NCBI GenBank assembly: GCA_943787925.1
Contig: CALSOH010000002.1
Coordinates: forward strand, 1 to 64,000
From: TMED14 sp003507115
GTDB taxonomy: Bacteria > Bacteroidota > Bacteroidia > Flavobacteriales > Schleiferiaceae
Reading direction: 5' to 3'
DNA length: 64,000 nucleotides
Of the stretch, positions 18,115-29,300 are shown piece by piece. Both the position numbers and the translations under genes were made by a program. How positions within the stretch are numbered: the stretch's first letter is position 1; every line of letters begins with the position of its first letter. The notes beneath the pieces are model-generated. The model was not told the origin of the DNA, ran no database searches, and saw only the letters and a program-made list of their open reading frames with translations.

Positions 18115-20344
18115 AGCCGCTTTGATATCTAATGAGCATCCAATGAGTCTTCTTTAATTTTTGCCAGAATCCACCAGAATAGCCCCTGGTAAAGACCACA
18201 TTCGCGGCCAAAACATAGAGGTATGGCTTGCGGAGCCAATGTAGAATTCCAAGATGATGCTTCGCGTGGTATTGCCCAAAATTGTAAAATGAATCCGCAT
18301 ACCAATGCACCGCATTCACTTTTTTGGCCGCATCATTCCCATCTCGCTGAGGAAAATGGACTACCGTTACCTCCGGCTTGTAAACGATGGTTCGGCCGGC
18401 CAAGAGCAACTGCCAAGAAAGGTCCGGTTCCTCCATAATCCCCGTCCCAATAAAGGCGGGCTCAAAATGAATATGACGAACATCTGAAGACATGACAAAG
18501 CCAAAACATGCTCCTGTGACCGAGATTAAACTATCCGCAGGCTTAAGCGAATAATTGTTATTGTAAAAATGACCATACCACGTGTAGCGCTGAACTTTTT
18601 TCGTTCGCAGTAAAGGCCGATCCAGCTCGATGATTCGGGTAGTCAAAACCTGTTTCGGGCTTTGCGACAAATACGTGTGGTAGTATTCCAAAAAATCCTT
18701 TGGAAGCCATAAATCATCGTCGATGACAACAACGATACCCTCCGCAGCACTGTGTATTCCGAGATCTTTGGCTTGGCACCGATTAGGCGTAGCCAACTGG
18801 ATGAAATTCCACGTGACATGTGGGAGCATTTCTGTACACAGCCTCTTTAATTCATGATGCAGCGCATCTGTACTCTGGTCAACCACCACAATGACATCCG
18901 GCATTTTCGTCTGCACAGTCAAACTTCGGAGCAAATTGGGCCAGACCTCTATTCGCTTGTAGGTAGGAATGACTAGAGTAATGAGCGGATTGTTTACATG
19001 TTCCAAATCATGGGGTATAGCCACGGGTAGGATTAATTTCTTCGGAACCCACTGATGGGGCCGGAGGAAGGATATACCCAAGCGATTTAACAAAAAGGCA
19101 TAGGAGATCAACGCAAAAACCTCTGCCCCTATGAGGGCATAGATCGCTCCATCCAGACCTCGCCAGGCAATCAAGCCAATATTCAGAAACACACTCACGA
19201 CGGCCGTGGATGCGATAACCCGAAAAACTTTTTTGTCCTGATTGAGATTGAGCAGGACAATATTGCCTAGAATATGGCTGGAGCTCGTCACGAAGGGAAC
19301 GATCAGCAAGGCTTGCAAAATGGGTATGGCTGGTACATACTCGGCACCAAACCAATTCACAATAACCCATGGTCCTACCACCAGCATTCCTAGGGTAGAG
19401 AACGCCACGGCAGACAAAATGAAGGGAACAGCTCTATTTAAATGCATCAATCCTCGTTCCATATGATTCTTGATCTCCTCCCCGATAAACGGGAAAAGGG
19501 ACTGCATGATGGGGAACATGACCAATACTTGCGTGACATTCATCAGACGCCATCCCAAGGTGAAGTGCCCGACCGAATCAAAGGCAACAAAAAAGCCAAG
19601 GATCAATACGTTGAACGTTTGATTCGTATTATTTATTAAACCTGACAGGAATATCCATCGCTCTTGTTTAAGCAATCGCCACGTGTTCATGTCCCAAGAA
19701 ATCCGGACCGGGATTTTGAACGCGCGATGTACCCAAATGACGCTCAGAATGGCAACAATGATGGAGGACAGAGAAATACTCAACGGATAAATAAAGGCTT
19801 CTTTGGGACCCGAAATGATGAAAAAGACGACCAAAATGAAAATCACTTTGGGAATCACATTGATCCACACAAGTGCCCGCATACGACGCATCCCCTGAAC
19901 AAACCAGTTTGGCATCAGTGCCCAGCCGGCCGTCACTCCAAACGTAGACCAGGCAATTTTTTCATGGTTTGGCCCTTCGGGAAGTAAGGGCACGAGGATG
20001 GCATACAATAGGCCTGCCATGAGAAGCAAGAGAAGTTTCGCCGACTGAACCTTGTTGAAGTACCTCCCAAGCGCCTGCGCATCCTCCCCCATCTGAGCCA
20101 CAGCCCGAGTACCCGAAAAGTCAAAGCCATACAGCACAAACAAGGTGAAATACCCAACTAATACGCTGAAGTAATTAATGACCCCAAAGGATTCTGATCC
20201 CACGACATGCCCAACGAAAGGCAAGGTGACAATGGGAAACACGTAGTGCATGAATTGCAATACGCCATTCGCCAAGAGATTCCCTGAAACAGGATCTCTA
20301 CTCCCAGATGAAGTCATTGTTGGGTCCGAATCAATCGTTGACAT
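18098..20344 (-). CDS. Wzx-type flippase fused to a C-terminal GT2 glycosyltransferase
   Basis: 748 aa in one frame. Residues 1 to about 435 form a MOP/Wzx flippase with some twelve membrane helices (NGVLQFMHYVFPIVTLPFVG at the start, with a family-typical Q-x-x-x-Y/P pattern). From about 455 a complete GT2 domain follows: LITLVIPTYKRIEVWPNLLR, VIVVVDQST, TPNRCQAKDLGI, the acidic VVVIDDDLWLPKDFLEYY and a late GIMEEPDLSWQLLLAGR. There is no in-frame ATG in the linker between them, so the GT2 part has no independent start. The protein could both add a sugar and export the lipid-linked unit. It lies 3 bp after a methyltransferase gene. A missed stop caused by an indel cannot be excluded because nearby genes carry such errors. 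Confidence 0.8.
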   Translation of the reverse strand: MSTIDSDPTMTSSGSRDPVSGNLLANGVLQFMHYVFPIVTLPFVGHVVGSESFGVINYFSVLVGYFTLFVLYGFDFSGTRAVAQMGEDAQALGRYFNKVQSAKLLLLLMAGLLYAILVPLLPEGPNHEKIAWSTFGVTAGWALMPNWFVQGMRRMRALVWINVIPKVIFILVVFFIISGPKEAFIYPLSISLSSIIVAILSVIWVHRAFKIPVRISWDMNTWRLLKQERWIFLSGLINNTNQTFNVLILGFFVAFDSVGHFTLGWRLMNVTQVLVMFPIMQSLFPFIGEEIKNHMERGLMHLNRAVPFILSAVAFSTLGMLVVGPWVIVNWFGAEYVPAIPILQALLIVPFVTSSSHILGNIVLLNLNQDKKVFRVIASTAVVSVFLNIGLIAWRGLDGAIYALIGAEVFALISYAFLLNRLGISFLRPHQWVPKKLILPVAIPHDLEHVNNPLITLVIPTYKRIEVWPNLLRSLTVQTKMPDVIVVVDQSTDALHHELKRLCTEMLPHVTWNFIQLATPNRCQAKDLGIHSAAEGIVVVIDDDLWLPKDFLEYYHTYLSQSPKQVLTTRIIELDRPLLRTKKVQRYTWYGHFYNNNYSLKPADSLISVTGACFGFVMSSDVRHIHFEPAFIGTGIMEEPDLSWQLLLAGRTIVYKPEVTVVHFPQRDGNDAAKKVNAVHWYADSFYNFGQYHAKHHLGILHWLRKPYLYVLAANVVFTRGYSGGFWQKLKKTHWMLIRYQSGYVDYR

Positions 20345-20347
20345 AGG

Positions 20348-21160
20348 TCAGCTCGATAGAATGTTTCCTTTGCGGATAATCACTGCAATAGATTCAAAAC
20401 CAAAGGCATACCAGGTTAAGGAGGTGTTCCGTTTGGTCAAAAGGGTATAAGGCACGGTCAACCAAGCCAAACATCGCAAAAGGAAACCACCTCGGTGCCT
20501 CGCGGTGTACGAAACCTTCCCCCATGGCTTCATAGCCTCCGCCCACCTCTCGAGATCAAATGGAGCGGTATGTGTGGGGTCATCATAAAAATTCAAACAT
20601 CCTTGACGTACACGAGGAAAATGAACACTTTGCAAAGTTGGCGTCGAAAGGTATAAACGACCTCCTTCTTTCAGAAGACCCACGAGCTTGTCTAGAAATT
20701 CTGTGGGGTGAGGTACATGTTCAATCACATGAGACAGGATGATGCCGTCATATGTTTCGCCCTGAGCTACCAATTCATCGATGAAGATCTCAGGTGGGAA
20801 AATCCAATAGTGACGCATCGACTTTTTACCCTCATTCGTCATGTAGTATTCAGTAATATCCGCCCCATCAAACGTGGCAAGGGGGGCATGTTGACGCAGT
20901 TTTCTTACGCTATCCAGCCCGCAACCCACATCCAAGACCAAGGCATTTTCTCTGTTTAGCTTGGAGACAAAAGCATATTTTGATTTGGGATCTAAACGTC
21001 TTTTCAGATGCGAAATCCACTCACGCCTTCTCCCTACTTGCTCCGTATATCCTTTATCTGCCCGTGGCATGCCGCATGTTTGATTTGGTTCCGAAAAGTA
21101 CAACTTATGGCGAAGGAGTCGAAGCGATTCCCCGGTCCTCATCATTCGCCCCAGATTCAT
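20348..21160 (-). CDS. Class I SAM-dependent methyltransferase
   Basis: 270 aa. Motif I is ALVLDVGCGLDSVRKL, followed by ADITEYY, then YDGIILSHVIEHVPHP and LLKEGGRLYLSTPT. This is the Methyltransf_11/23 pattern, related in layout but not closely in sequence to the enzyme at 1.2-2.0 kb. The start overlaps the upstream stop by ATGA, and the flippase-GT2 fusion follows 3 bp later. It probably modifies a sugar of the glycan handled by that fusion protein. The substrate is unknown. Confidence 0.8.
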   Translation of the reverse strand: MNLGRMMRTGESLRLLRHKLYFSEPNQTCGMPRADKGYTEQVGRRREWISHLKRRLDPKSKYAFVSKLNRENALVLDVGCGLDSVRKLRQHAPLATFDGADITEYYMTNEGKKSMRHYWIFPPEIFIDELVAQGETYDGIILSHVIEHVPHPTEFLDKLVGLLKEGGRLYLSTPTLQSVHFPRVRQGCLNFYDDPTHTAPFDLERWAEAMKPWGKVSYTARHRGGFLLRCLAWLTVPYTLLTKRNTSLTWYAFGFESIAVIIRKGNILSS

Positions 21161-21573
21161 TCGCCGTCACCCTCTTCATTTATTGTGTCTGAAAGTAAAT
21201 CAGAATGATCTTGCAACTTCAAAGGATTCAATTCTGCCGTTCCGCTGTTCAAAACTTTTGCCGAACGAGCCTGCTTTTTGGCTTCCTTTCGCTCCCGTTT
21301 TTCGTCTTTGAATCGCTTCTCAAAAAGAGTGACGTTCACGCCCGCGGTGACTTGCCACGACTGGAAATTGGCGGGGAAGAGTATTCGGCCTTGTTGGATA
21401 GCCGGTGTGGACAACCACAGATTGCTTCCTACGTAGAGGGTGGTCCAGGGGAAGATGCGGTTTTGGACCAAGGTCATGGGGTTGCCGCGCATGCCATAGA
21501 GGTCCAAATTTTGGGATTGAAGGCTCAGATGATTGAGCATCAAGAAGATTCCACAAAAAAGCGATCTTCTCAT
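21157..21573 (-). CDS. Hypothetical secreted or periplasmic protein
   Basis: 138 aa. It has an N-terminal hydrophobic segment with a plausible signal cleavage after LSLQSQ, then short aromatic, strand-like sequence (NRIFPWTTLYVGSNLWL, SWQVTAGVNVTLFEKRF). A strongly charged region follows (KDEKRERKEAKKQ) and an acidic tail. No family is recognised; the strand segment with a terminal F resembles part of an outer-membrane protein. It is the first gene of the unit that continues with the methyltransferase and the flippase fusion (ATGA overlap). A TACCTTTG box lies about 80 bases upstream. Confidence 0.55.
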   Translation of the reverse strand: MRRSLFCGIFLMLNHLSLQSQNLDLYGMRGNPMTLVQNRIFPWTTLYVGSNLWLSTPAIQQGRILFPANFQSWQVTAGVNVTLFEKRFKDEKRERKEAKKQARSAKVLNSGTAELNPLKLQDHSDLLSDTINEEGDGE

Positions 21574-21655
21574 TTTGAGGCAGATAAACGGAAACCCTCA
21601 AAACATTTCATCGCTCAAATAAGATTATAAAAAGCGGGAGGAAACGGCGCATACA

Positions 21656-21663
21656 CAAAGGTA
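21656..21663 (-). promoter_or_regulatory. -7 promoter box for the 17.9-21.6 kb unit
   Basis: Minus-strand TACCTTTG is an exact TAnnTTTG match. It lies 82 bases before the start at 21573 and just beyond the end of the acyltransferase gene, so it would start a separate transcript for the secreted protein, methyltransferase, fusion and small-protein genes. Confidence 0.45.
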
Positions 21664-21693
21664 GCCACGGATTGCGTGGATTTAGGTCCTTCA

Positions 21694-22410
21694 TCAGGGA
21701 TTTACCCGATCCCCCATCCAGGTGCGCACGGACCCCAACAAGGCTTCACCGTCTGCATTCCGCATAGGCGGGCCGATGTGCACATTCACATGCCAAGCGG
21801 GACGACGCATCATCCGCAGCACATGAGGCACAAACTTCTCCTCACCCACCCATGCCATGCCCGGGTCGCTGTATTGCAACACAAAGGGAACGATCGGCAA
21901 ATCCATTTCGGCCGCGGTGTAGAACATCCCTGGATTGAAGGGGAGCAATCCGGATGCGGTCGTGGTCCCTTCGGGAAAGACAACGGGGCTCATCCCTTGT
22001 TGAATTCGATCGCCCAAGGCCTTCCGCGCTGCTCGCCGTGATTCCTTGTCTTGGCGTTGCACAAATACGGCATCTACCGCTTGTGCAGCCCAACCGATGA
22101 TGGGCCATTTTTTGACTTCCGCCTTGCCCAAGAAAATGGTGGGTGTCGCGCTAAATACAAAGAGGATATCCGCATAGCTCCGATGATTGCCCATCAATAT
22201 AGCCGCCTCGGTCGGGGCACTGCCCTCGAGTACCCGAACTTCAATCCCCATGGCCGCAAGGAATACCGCGCGCCAGGTTTTAAAAAGGCCATGCCGAAAT
22301 TTCATTGAGGCCCCTAGAAATTTGGCCAGAATCAACATGGGCACCAACAGAAGAAAGGCGGATACGATGAACCACAGCAATCGGTAGGCAAAGCGAATCC
22401 ATCCCAACAT
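21694..22410 (-). CDS. 1-acyl-sn-glycerol-3-phosphate acyltransferase (PlsC-like)
   Basis: 238 aa with an N-terminal membrane helix (about 10-30). The acyltransferase block I is GNHRSYAD, giving the NHx4D catalytic pair H76 and D81. Block III is VVFPEGTTT (FPEGT motif). It would acylate lysophosphatidic acid at the inner membrane to give phosphatidic acid. The start lies 3 bp after the TerC gene stop, so the two share a transcript. Confidence 0.88.
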   Translation of the reverse strand: MLGWIRFAYRLLWFIVSAFLLLVPMLILAKFLGASMKFRHGLFKTWRAVFLAAMGIEVRVLEGSAPTEAAILMGNHRSYADILFVFSATPTIFLGKAEVKKWPIIGWAAQAVDAVFVQRQDKESRRAARKALGDRIQQGMSPVVFPEGTTTASGLLPFNPGMFYTAAEMDLPIVPFVLQYSDPGMAWVGEEKFVPHVLRMMRRPAWHVNVHIGPPMRNADGEALLGSVRTWMGDRVNP

Positions 22411-22413
22411 ACT

Positions 22414-23124
22414 TCAGGTGCGGGTTTTTCCCCGCATATTGAGCAGTTCGACACCTAGCGAGAAACCAACCGCAGCATAGATGTAGGATTTGGGGACATG
22501 GTAGCCGGCAGATTCGGCCACCAACAAGACCCCGATCAAAATCAAAAATGCCAAGGCAAGAATTTGCAAGGAAGGATGTTTTTCAATGATTTGGGAAACG
22601 GGGCCGCTGAATTTGAGCATGACAAACATGGCCACGATGATCGCCGCAATCATGACGGGAAGATTTTGGGTCATGCCAATGGCAGTCAGGATACTGTCAA
22701 AACTGAAGACAATGTCCAGCAAGGCGATTTGAACGATGATGGCCGCAAAGGCAGTTTGGACCTTCATGTTTTGGCCGTGTTGGGCCCCATCGGCTTCGAC
22801 AATTTCGTAAATCTCTCGGGTAGATTTCTGAATAAGGAAGACCCCCCCTAAGAAGAGCACGCTGTCTCGGCCATTGATTCCATAGCCCCATAGGTGAATA
22901 AAGGGTTCCGTCCATCCGATGATCCAAGTGATGGATAATAGCATGAGGATACGGAAAACGAGGGCCAGGCCAATGCCAAAAGTCCGCGCCTTGGGTCGAA
23001 TTTCCTCCGGCAGCTTGTTTGTCAAGATGCTGATAAAGATGATGTTGTCGATGCCCAAAACGATCTCCAAGAAGGAAAGCGTTAAAAACGCAAACAAGGT
23101 TTCGAGGGTCAAAAGGTGTTCCAC
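22414..23124 (-). CDS. TerC family integral membrane protein
   Basis: 236 aa with about seven membrane segments. The signature acidic helices are FLEIVLGIDNIIFISIL near the N-terminus and DIVFSFDSILTAIGMTQNLP in the middle, both typical of TerC/Alx-type proteins, which are implicated in metal (manganese or calcium) handling and help metallate secreted enzymes. It is the first gene of a two-gene unit with the acyltransferase. A TATCTTTA box lies 18 bases upstream. Confidence 0.9.
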   Translation of the reverse strand: MEHLLTLETLFAFLTLSFLEIVLGIDNIIFISILTNKLPEEIRPKARTFGIGLALVFRILMLLSITWIIGWTEPFIHLWGYGINGRDSVLFLGGVFLIQKSTREIYEIVEADGAQHGQNMKVQTAFAAIIVQIALLDIVFSFDSILTAIGMTQNLPVMIAAIIVAMFVMLKFSGPVSQIIEKHPSLQILALAFLILIGVLLVAESAGYHVPKSYIYAAVGFSLGVELLNMRGKTRT

Positions 23125-23141
23125 GCTTTACAGTTAGGGGG

Positions 23142-23149
23142 TAAAGATA
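23142..23149 (-). promoter_or_regulatory. -7 promoter box for terC-plsC
   Basis: Minus-strand TATCTTTA differs from TAnnTTTG only in the last base and sits 18 bases before the TerC start codon. Confidence 0.4.
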
Positions 23150-23260
23150 TGTTGGCCCGGGGGTTTATCCACAGAGAGCCTCGCCTTCCAGAGGGGTAAA
23201 GCCTGGGAGGCCACAAAGCGGCACGACACCACGACCCGCCTACTGGTATCTCGCCCATGC

Positions 23261-23301
23261 AAAAGGGGTTTAGGTATGGTTTCTCTCCATCCCTAAACCC
23301 C
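23261..23301 (-). terminator. Rho-independent terminator of the giant FN3/MAM gene
   Basis: A perfect 10-bp inverted repeat (GGGGTTTAGG at 23265-23274 and CCTAAACCCC at 23292-23301) encloses a 17-base loop. On the minus strand it is followed by TTTT. It begins 24 bases after the TAA at 23325-23327. Confidence 0.7.
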
Positions 23302-23324
23302 TCGGAGTACAATCGGTCTGCGTC

Positions 23325-26300
23325 TTACTTCTCGATCACGAGTCGCAACGTCTCCTCCCTCGCTTCACCTTGGATGCGAACAAAGTAGAGACCTGCCGCG
23401 ACCGGATGGAATGGCAACAGGGCTTGTCCTCCCGTATCGGATTGCACGGAAAGCACTTGAACCGTTCGGCCATAGGCATCGGTCAAGGTGACTGGTGGCA
23501 TCATCCATAGCCGTCCAGCCCGCCAAGGTTAGACCCTTGGAGCGAAGTCGTCGGATTCGGGTAAAGCCACGCGCCCAATGGAGCCCCCTGCTCGTCCAGA
23601 CCAATTTCATCGAGGCGATGCGTGACCGTATCCCCCAGTCCACAATTGTTCCCAATCACTCAAGGTGACATTGTACAACAAACTTGGGACGGCATAGACG
23701 TGCTGAATAAAGTTGGCACCCGTGGAGGTCTGGCCATCTCCCCAATACCAGGTGTAGGTATTGGCAAGCAGCGAAGAAGTTGCGTCAAATTGCACGGTCA
23801 TCCCATTGCCATTGGAGCTCACAATAAACCAGGTGAAGGAGGCGGTGGGCTTGATGCACATGGTAATGTTTTGGGACGTGCTCAAGGTATCCCCGCATGC
23901 GTTCACGCCATACAGTGTCACGGTGTAGGAGCCACCCACGGGATAGGTGTAGGAAGCGTTGGCCCCGTTTACAATGGTTCCATTGCCGAAGTCATACCAA
24001 ATGCTGGTATAGCGCCCAGCGATGGCCGGCCCGGTGCAATTCAATGTGAGGACCGAAGTGCTCATAGTAAAGCTTTGCATCGTCGGGCTGCAGACCGTCA
24101 CACCTTGGACCAGGGTATCCGTCTGGCCACATAGGTCGGTCACCACGAGCTGAACATTCCATGTGCTGTCGTGGGGGAAGTTGTATAAGGGTGTTGGGGC
24201 CAATGGCCGTTCCGCCCGTTCCGTAATTCCAACTGTAGGTCAGGCTATTGCCCGTGGACGCCGTCGCATCAAATGTTCCGAGCAAGCCATTTCCCGAGGC
24301 GGTAAAGCTCGCCACAGGGGGCGGACAGGGATTGGTGCAGGCTATGTTGCCTTCCAGCAAGTAGCCGGTTCCAGGAAGCGTTCCAGGCGTAAAGCTGTTC
24401 ACCGTGTCACCAAAGGAATCCATGAGGTACCAGCCACATTCGTCGGCCCAGGCTCCATTCGCCAAGAAGCGTACACGAAGGGTATCCCCGTCGCAGACGT
24501 TGATGGTGAAACTGGCCGCAAACCCAGCATTGAACGTGAAGTTGGTGATGCTCGCACCGGTGGTGATTTCGAGATTGTGAAGCACGGTGCCCGCCCCATT
24601 TCCAGTCCAGCCGTCACCATATGTATCCACCAAGTCTAGAGGTGTATTGACAGCCGTTTTGGCAGCTGAAGGTTGTCTGGGTGTATGGGCCCAATTTGGG
24701 GGAAACTTGCCCGATGCCACAGGAATCAAACACATACACATCGTAGGTCGTGCTAGAAAGCAATCCAGGGATAATAAAGGGGCTGCTGGCTGCGGCCACC
24801 ACGGTGCCCGAACCAGGCGTAAAGCCGGAAGGTCCATACTCAATCATCGTTATACCGCCCCCACCGGCCGTGAAGGTCACCTCCAAGCTTGTGTTGCTAA
24901 ACGGCTGCACGGAGATGTTGCTCGGAGGCAAACAGGGCAAGGGGTTGTTGATGGTCAAATCGTCAATGGCAATGTCCCCCGAAGCTTGGTTCCCGCCACC
25001 GGGCTTGGTAGACGTGAAACGCAACTGAATGGTGTCGCCTGCATAGGCCGAAATATTCGCCTTCACTTCTTGCCAGCTATTGCCTTGGCTGCCCTGAGCT
25101 GTACTGATGTTCGTCCAGGCACCGCCATTGGCACGAATCTCCACATTGAGGGTGCCAATTTGGGTACCAAACATGTGACGCCAGAAAATCACTTCAGGGT
25201 TGCTAAGGGTATCCAAGAAGATCTCCGGAGTGGTCAACGTGGCGCTCGCGCCGTTGAACGCAGAGGCCTCCACGTACACATAATGGCCGCTACCTGTGGT
25301 ATGATCTCCGGTGGGGCCTGTGTTGTTCGTGGGGGTTGCACCCGTTCCTCCTCCCCAGTGGTAGGGTTGGTTGAAGGGAGGGCCACCGGTTCCCGCTGCC
25401 GGGTTGCGGTCCCAACAGGGGTCAATCGTCGAGTTCTGGTTGAAGTTACCGGTGCCTGAGGCAAAGGTGCCGTCAAAGTTCTCCGAGTAGGGTGCCGTAA
25501 TCACCCCGCAGGCGGTGCTGCCTGAAACGGGGCCTACCCAATTGGAATTGGAGCTTGGCCCGCAGACATCCCGAACGTAAAACGAATAGGTCGTCGACGC
25601 ATTGAGGCCGGTTACCGTAAAGGGATTGGTCGCCGCCGTGACGGTGGTTCCTGCCCCTTGGGTAAATCCGACAGGACCATATTCAATTTGCCATGACGTT
25701 GCGCCGCCGGTGGTCCAGGCTAAGGTCACCGAGTTGGCCGTGGATCCGGTAGCGGTGAGAGAACTTGGAACCGGACAAGCCACACAGGTAACGCTTCCGC
25801 TGTAGTGCACGCCGGTGGGAATCGCCGTATTGTCATCATGCGCATAGGCGGTATCCCCATTGGAATCCACCAAGTACCAACCGCATTCATTGGCCCATTG
25901 GCCGTTCACAAAGAACTGCATGTAGATCGTGTCGCCGTCGCAGACGGGAATGACCGTGGTGGAGTCAAATCCACTCGTGAAGGTGTAGAAGGTACTGAGT
26001 GCACCCACCGTCAACTGCAGTTGGTGTTGAGCGGTGCCAAAGTTGTTGCCTACCCAGCCATCTCCCCAGCTGTCGGTCATGTGGAGGGTATACGTACAGG
26101 AGTTGGCGCAGGCTATGGGTGTCGCGCTGACTGGCCCTACCACATTGGACAAATCATTCGCGGCGCAGGAATCATAGACGTAAAATTGGTAGGCGGTCCC
26201 CGCTGTCAAGCCCGTAATGATGAAAGGATTGCTGGTAGCCTGCACCACCGTGCCTGCACCTTGCGTAAATCCACTCGTACCGTACTCAATAAAGGTGCTT

Positions 26301-29300
26301 CCTCCAGAAGTCGAGGTCCAGGATACCTGCACAGAGGTAGAACTGGCTACAATGGCGGTCAATGCTACGGGGTCTGCACAGGGAAGTGCGTTGTCAATGA
26401 CCACGTCATCAATCGAGATATCTACCTGGTTGGCATTACCCCAGTTCCGGTATCCAAACCATCGGATACGGACGCTGTCTCCTGTATACGAAGCCAGAGA
26501 AATAATCGCCTTTTTCCATGGATCCGTGGCCGCCGTTTGTTGCGCGCCCGTCGCCGTCCAAAGGTTGGAATAGGCCCCGCCATTCACCGAAATTTCTACA
26601 TCCAATTTTTGGATTTGGCCCCCAAACATGTGGTAGAAGAAGGTGAGCTCAGGATTGCTCAAGGTATCCAAATCAATGACGGGCGACTCCAGCCAAGTAG
26701 GCGTTAGGCCATTGGCCGTTTCCGTATGCATGTACTGGCCTGTGCCCGAAGTATGATCCCCCAAAGGTCCGGTGCCTCCCGTGGGCGTGGCACCTGTTTC
26801 GGCCTTCCACCAGAACACATTCGTCGCACTGCGATTCCAGCAAGGATCGATGCTGCCCGCTTGGAAATGCGTGGAGGTCACCCAGTTGGCGCCATCAAAG
26901 TTTTCACTCCATGGAGCGGTGATCGAGGTACAGGGGGTCGTGAAGGTGACTGGACCTATCCACAGAGAACTGGTACCGCTCCCACAACTATCTCGAACAT
27001 AGACATCATAGGTCGTTCCAGGGGTCAGACCGGTCAAAGTAAAGGGATTGGTGCTGGCCGTCGTGAAAGTGGCCAAATTCACCGCTCCAGAGGGACCAAA
27101 GGCCACGTTCCACAAGGATGCGCCGCCTGTAGACCAGCTCAATCCTGCCGTCGTGGTGGTTACCGTTCCCACAGCCAAGGCACTGGGGGCGGGACATGCC
27201 GGCGCCTCTTTGATTTCAATCTCATCAATGGCCAGATCACTTTGGTTGGCACTACCACGTGTCGCGACAAAACGAACCATCAAGGTATCTGCCGCAGGAA
27301 GCGTAAAGGCCGTATCCAACCATGGGGCATTATTGCCGACGAAGGGCTGGTTGCCACTGAATACGGTTGTGATCCCTGACCATCCTCCGTTGGGTGTCCA
27401 CACTTGGAAGCCCTAGGCTTCCCATGGAGTTTCCGCGTGCATGGTAGCTAAAGGACAACTCCGGCGTCGTCAAGGTGCTGGTGTTAATGGGCGGGGTGCG
27501 CAGGGTGGTCACTTGTCCAGGAAGACCCGAAGAGGACTCCGTGTACGCGAAGCGGCCGTTGCCGGAGCATCCGTAGTGGGTCCGGTGTTCGGTGTGCTGG
27601 TCGCCGTGCTGCGAATTCCCCAGAAGTAAGGGGATCCAGGCCCCGTGCCCGCACTGGGATCGCGGAACCAGCAAGAAGCCAAGGCGTCTCCCCCATTGTA
27701 GGTGCCCGTCCCTGCTGTCCAGCCCGTGCCATCAAAGTCCTCTGACCATGGGGCAGAAACCGGTGTACACAGGGTACTCACCAGCAAAGGTCCATACCAA
27801 CCCGAGGTGTCCCCCGCCCCACAAATGTTCCGCACGTAGATCGCGTAATCCGTTCCAGTCGTCAGTCCAGACAAGGTGGGCGTCGTAGAGGGGACCACCG
27901 ATTTTGACATCGCCCCTGGGGTCTGAGCAGGGGTGCCATAGGCCAATTGCCAGCTTGTGCCTGCGCCGGTCGTGATAGCCAGTGAACCAGACGTGAAGCT
28001 GGTATTCGTCGCGGCTAAAGCCCGTAGGCTGCGGACAGGTAGGGCCGTTTTGGAAGTAGACATCGTCCAAGGCCATGTCCCCCGTCAGCGTCAAAGGAGC
28101 GAACGCGCGGAAGCGGATTCGGATCGTATCGTTGGCCAAATTGGTCAGCGGCACATTCACGGAGTCCCATGCCGCACCAGAAGAGGTTTGCGTGGCGCCC
28201 GACTGACTCCAAATATTGTACTGCCAGCCATTGGTCGGCGTCCAGACATCCAATGTCACCGTACCCGTGTATTGACCGAACATATGTTTCCAAAAAGTCA
28301 CCGACGGATTGGTCAAACCACTGATGTCCATCAACGGAGAAATCAATCTCGCCTCGTCTTGGTAGCGCCCCGCACTCGCTTCCGTGTAGATGTACTTTGC
28401 GACCGAGACGTTCCCACCGTGTGGTCGGCCGTTGGGCCTGTATTATTGGTGGGGGTGGGACCCGCTTTGGTGCCCCAAGCGTAGGGTTGTCCACCTCCAT
28501 TACCCGTGGGTGCGCCCGGATCGCGCGTCCAGCACGCATCGATGCCGTTGTTGATATTATTGGTACCCGTCCCAGACGTCCAAGCCGTGCCGCTAAAGGT
28601 TTCCAAATAAGGAGCAACCAGTGGGCGAACACAAGCGTTGTAATCGTCACCGGACCCACCCACATGGAACTGTTACCTGTTCCACAGGAATCCCTCACGT
28701 AGACATCGTAGCTGGTGGAAGCCGCTAGGCCCGTAATCTTTTTCGTCGTTGAGGTGGCGCTCACATAGGTTCCAGCCGAAGTTGGATTGAACCCGACCGC
28801 GCCATATTTCAATTGCCAGTTGCTCGCGCCGCCCGTGGTCCAAGAGAACTGAGCTGAATTGGACATCACCCAGTTATTCTGAAGGCCGGTTGGCGGGAAA
28901 CACGTAGGCATCGGGCCATGATTCACTGTCACGACCCACGTGCCGTGCACGACTTTATTGATGGCCGAGTCACAGGCTGCAGGCCCACCCCAGGTTCTGA
29001 AGGCGTCAAGCCGAAAAACCAACGTGCCTGATGTGGTGGCACCGTTGGCGATGTTCAGTCCAGTTCGGCTGTACGTCTGCAGACCCGATTGGTTACCGAC
29101 CCCTTGAGCTATGGTTCCCTCGGAATTGCCCGTAGTTGTGCACGTCAAATACGAAAATTGCTCACTCTTCCAGCCGTTGTTCGCCGCCAGCATGTCGTAC
29201 TGAACGTCCACGCTGTACACCCAGCGGTTGGCTGGGATCTGCACCACCAGGGTGTCGAAGCAAGGAGACACGGAAGTGGTCGTGGGATTCGGACCGGGAA

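Noticed and set aside
24587..27379. Several plus-strand frames of 200-300 residues
   Set aside because: They mirror the repetitive FN3/MAM coding sequence of the minus strand and show no domain or start signal.
27408..27430. Imperfect palindrome GGAAGCCCTAGGCTTCC
   Set aside because: It lies inside coding sequence exactly at a frame break of the FN3/MAM gene, so it is more likely a local consensus error than a regulatory site.
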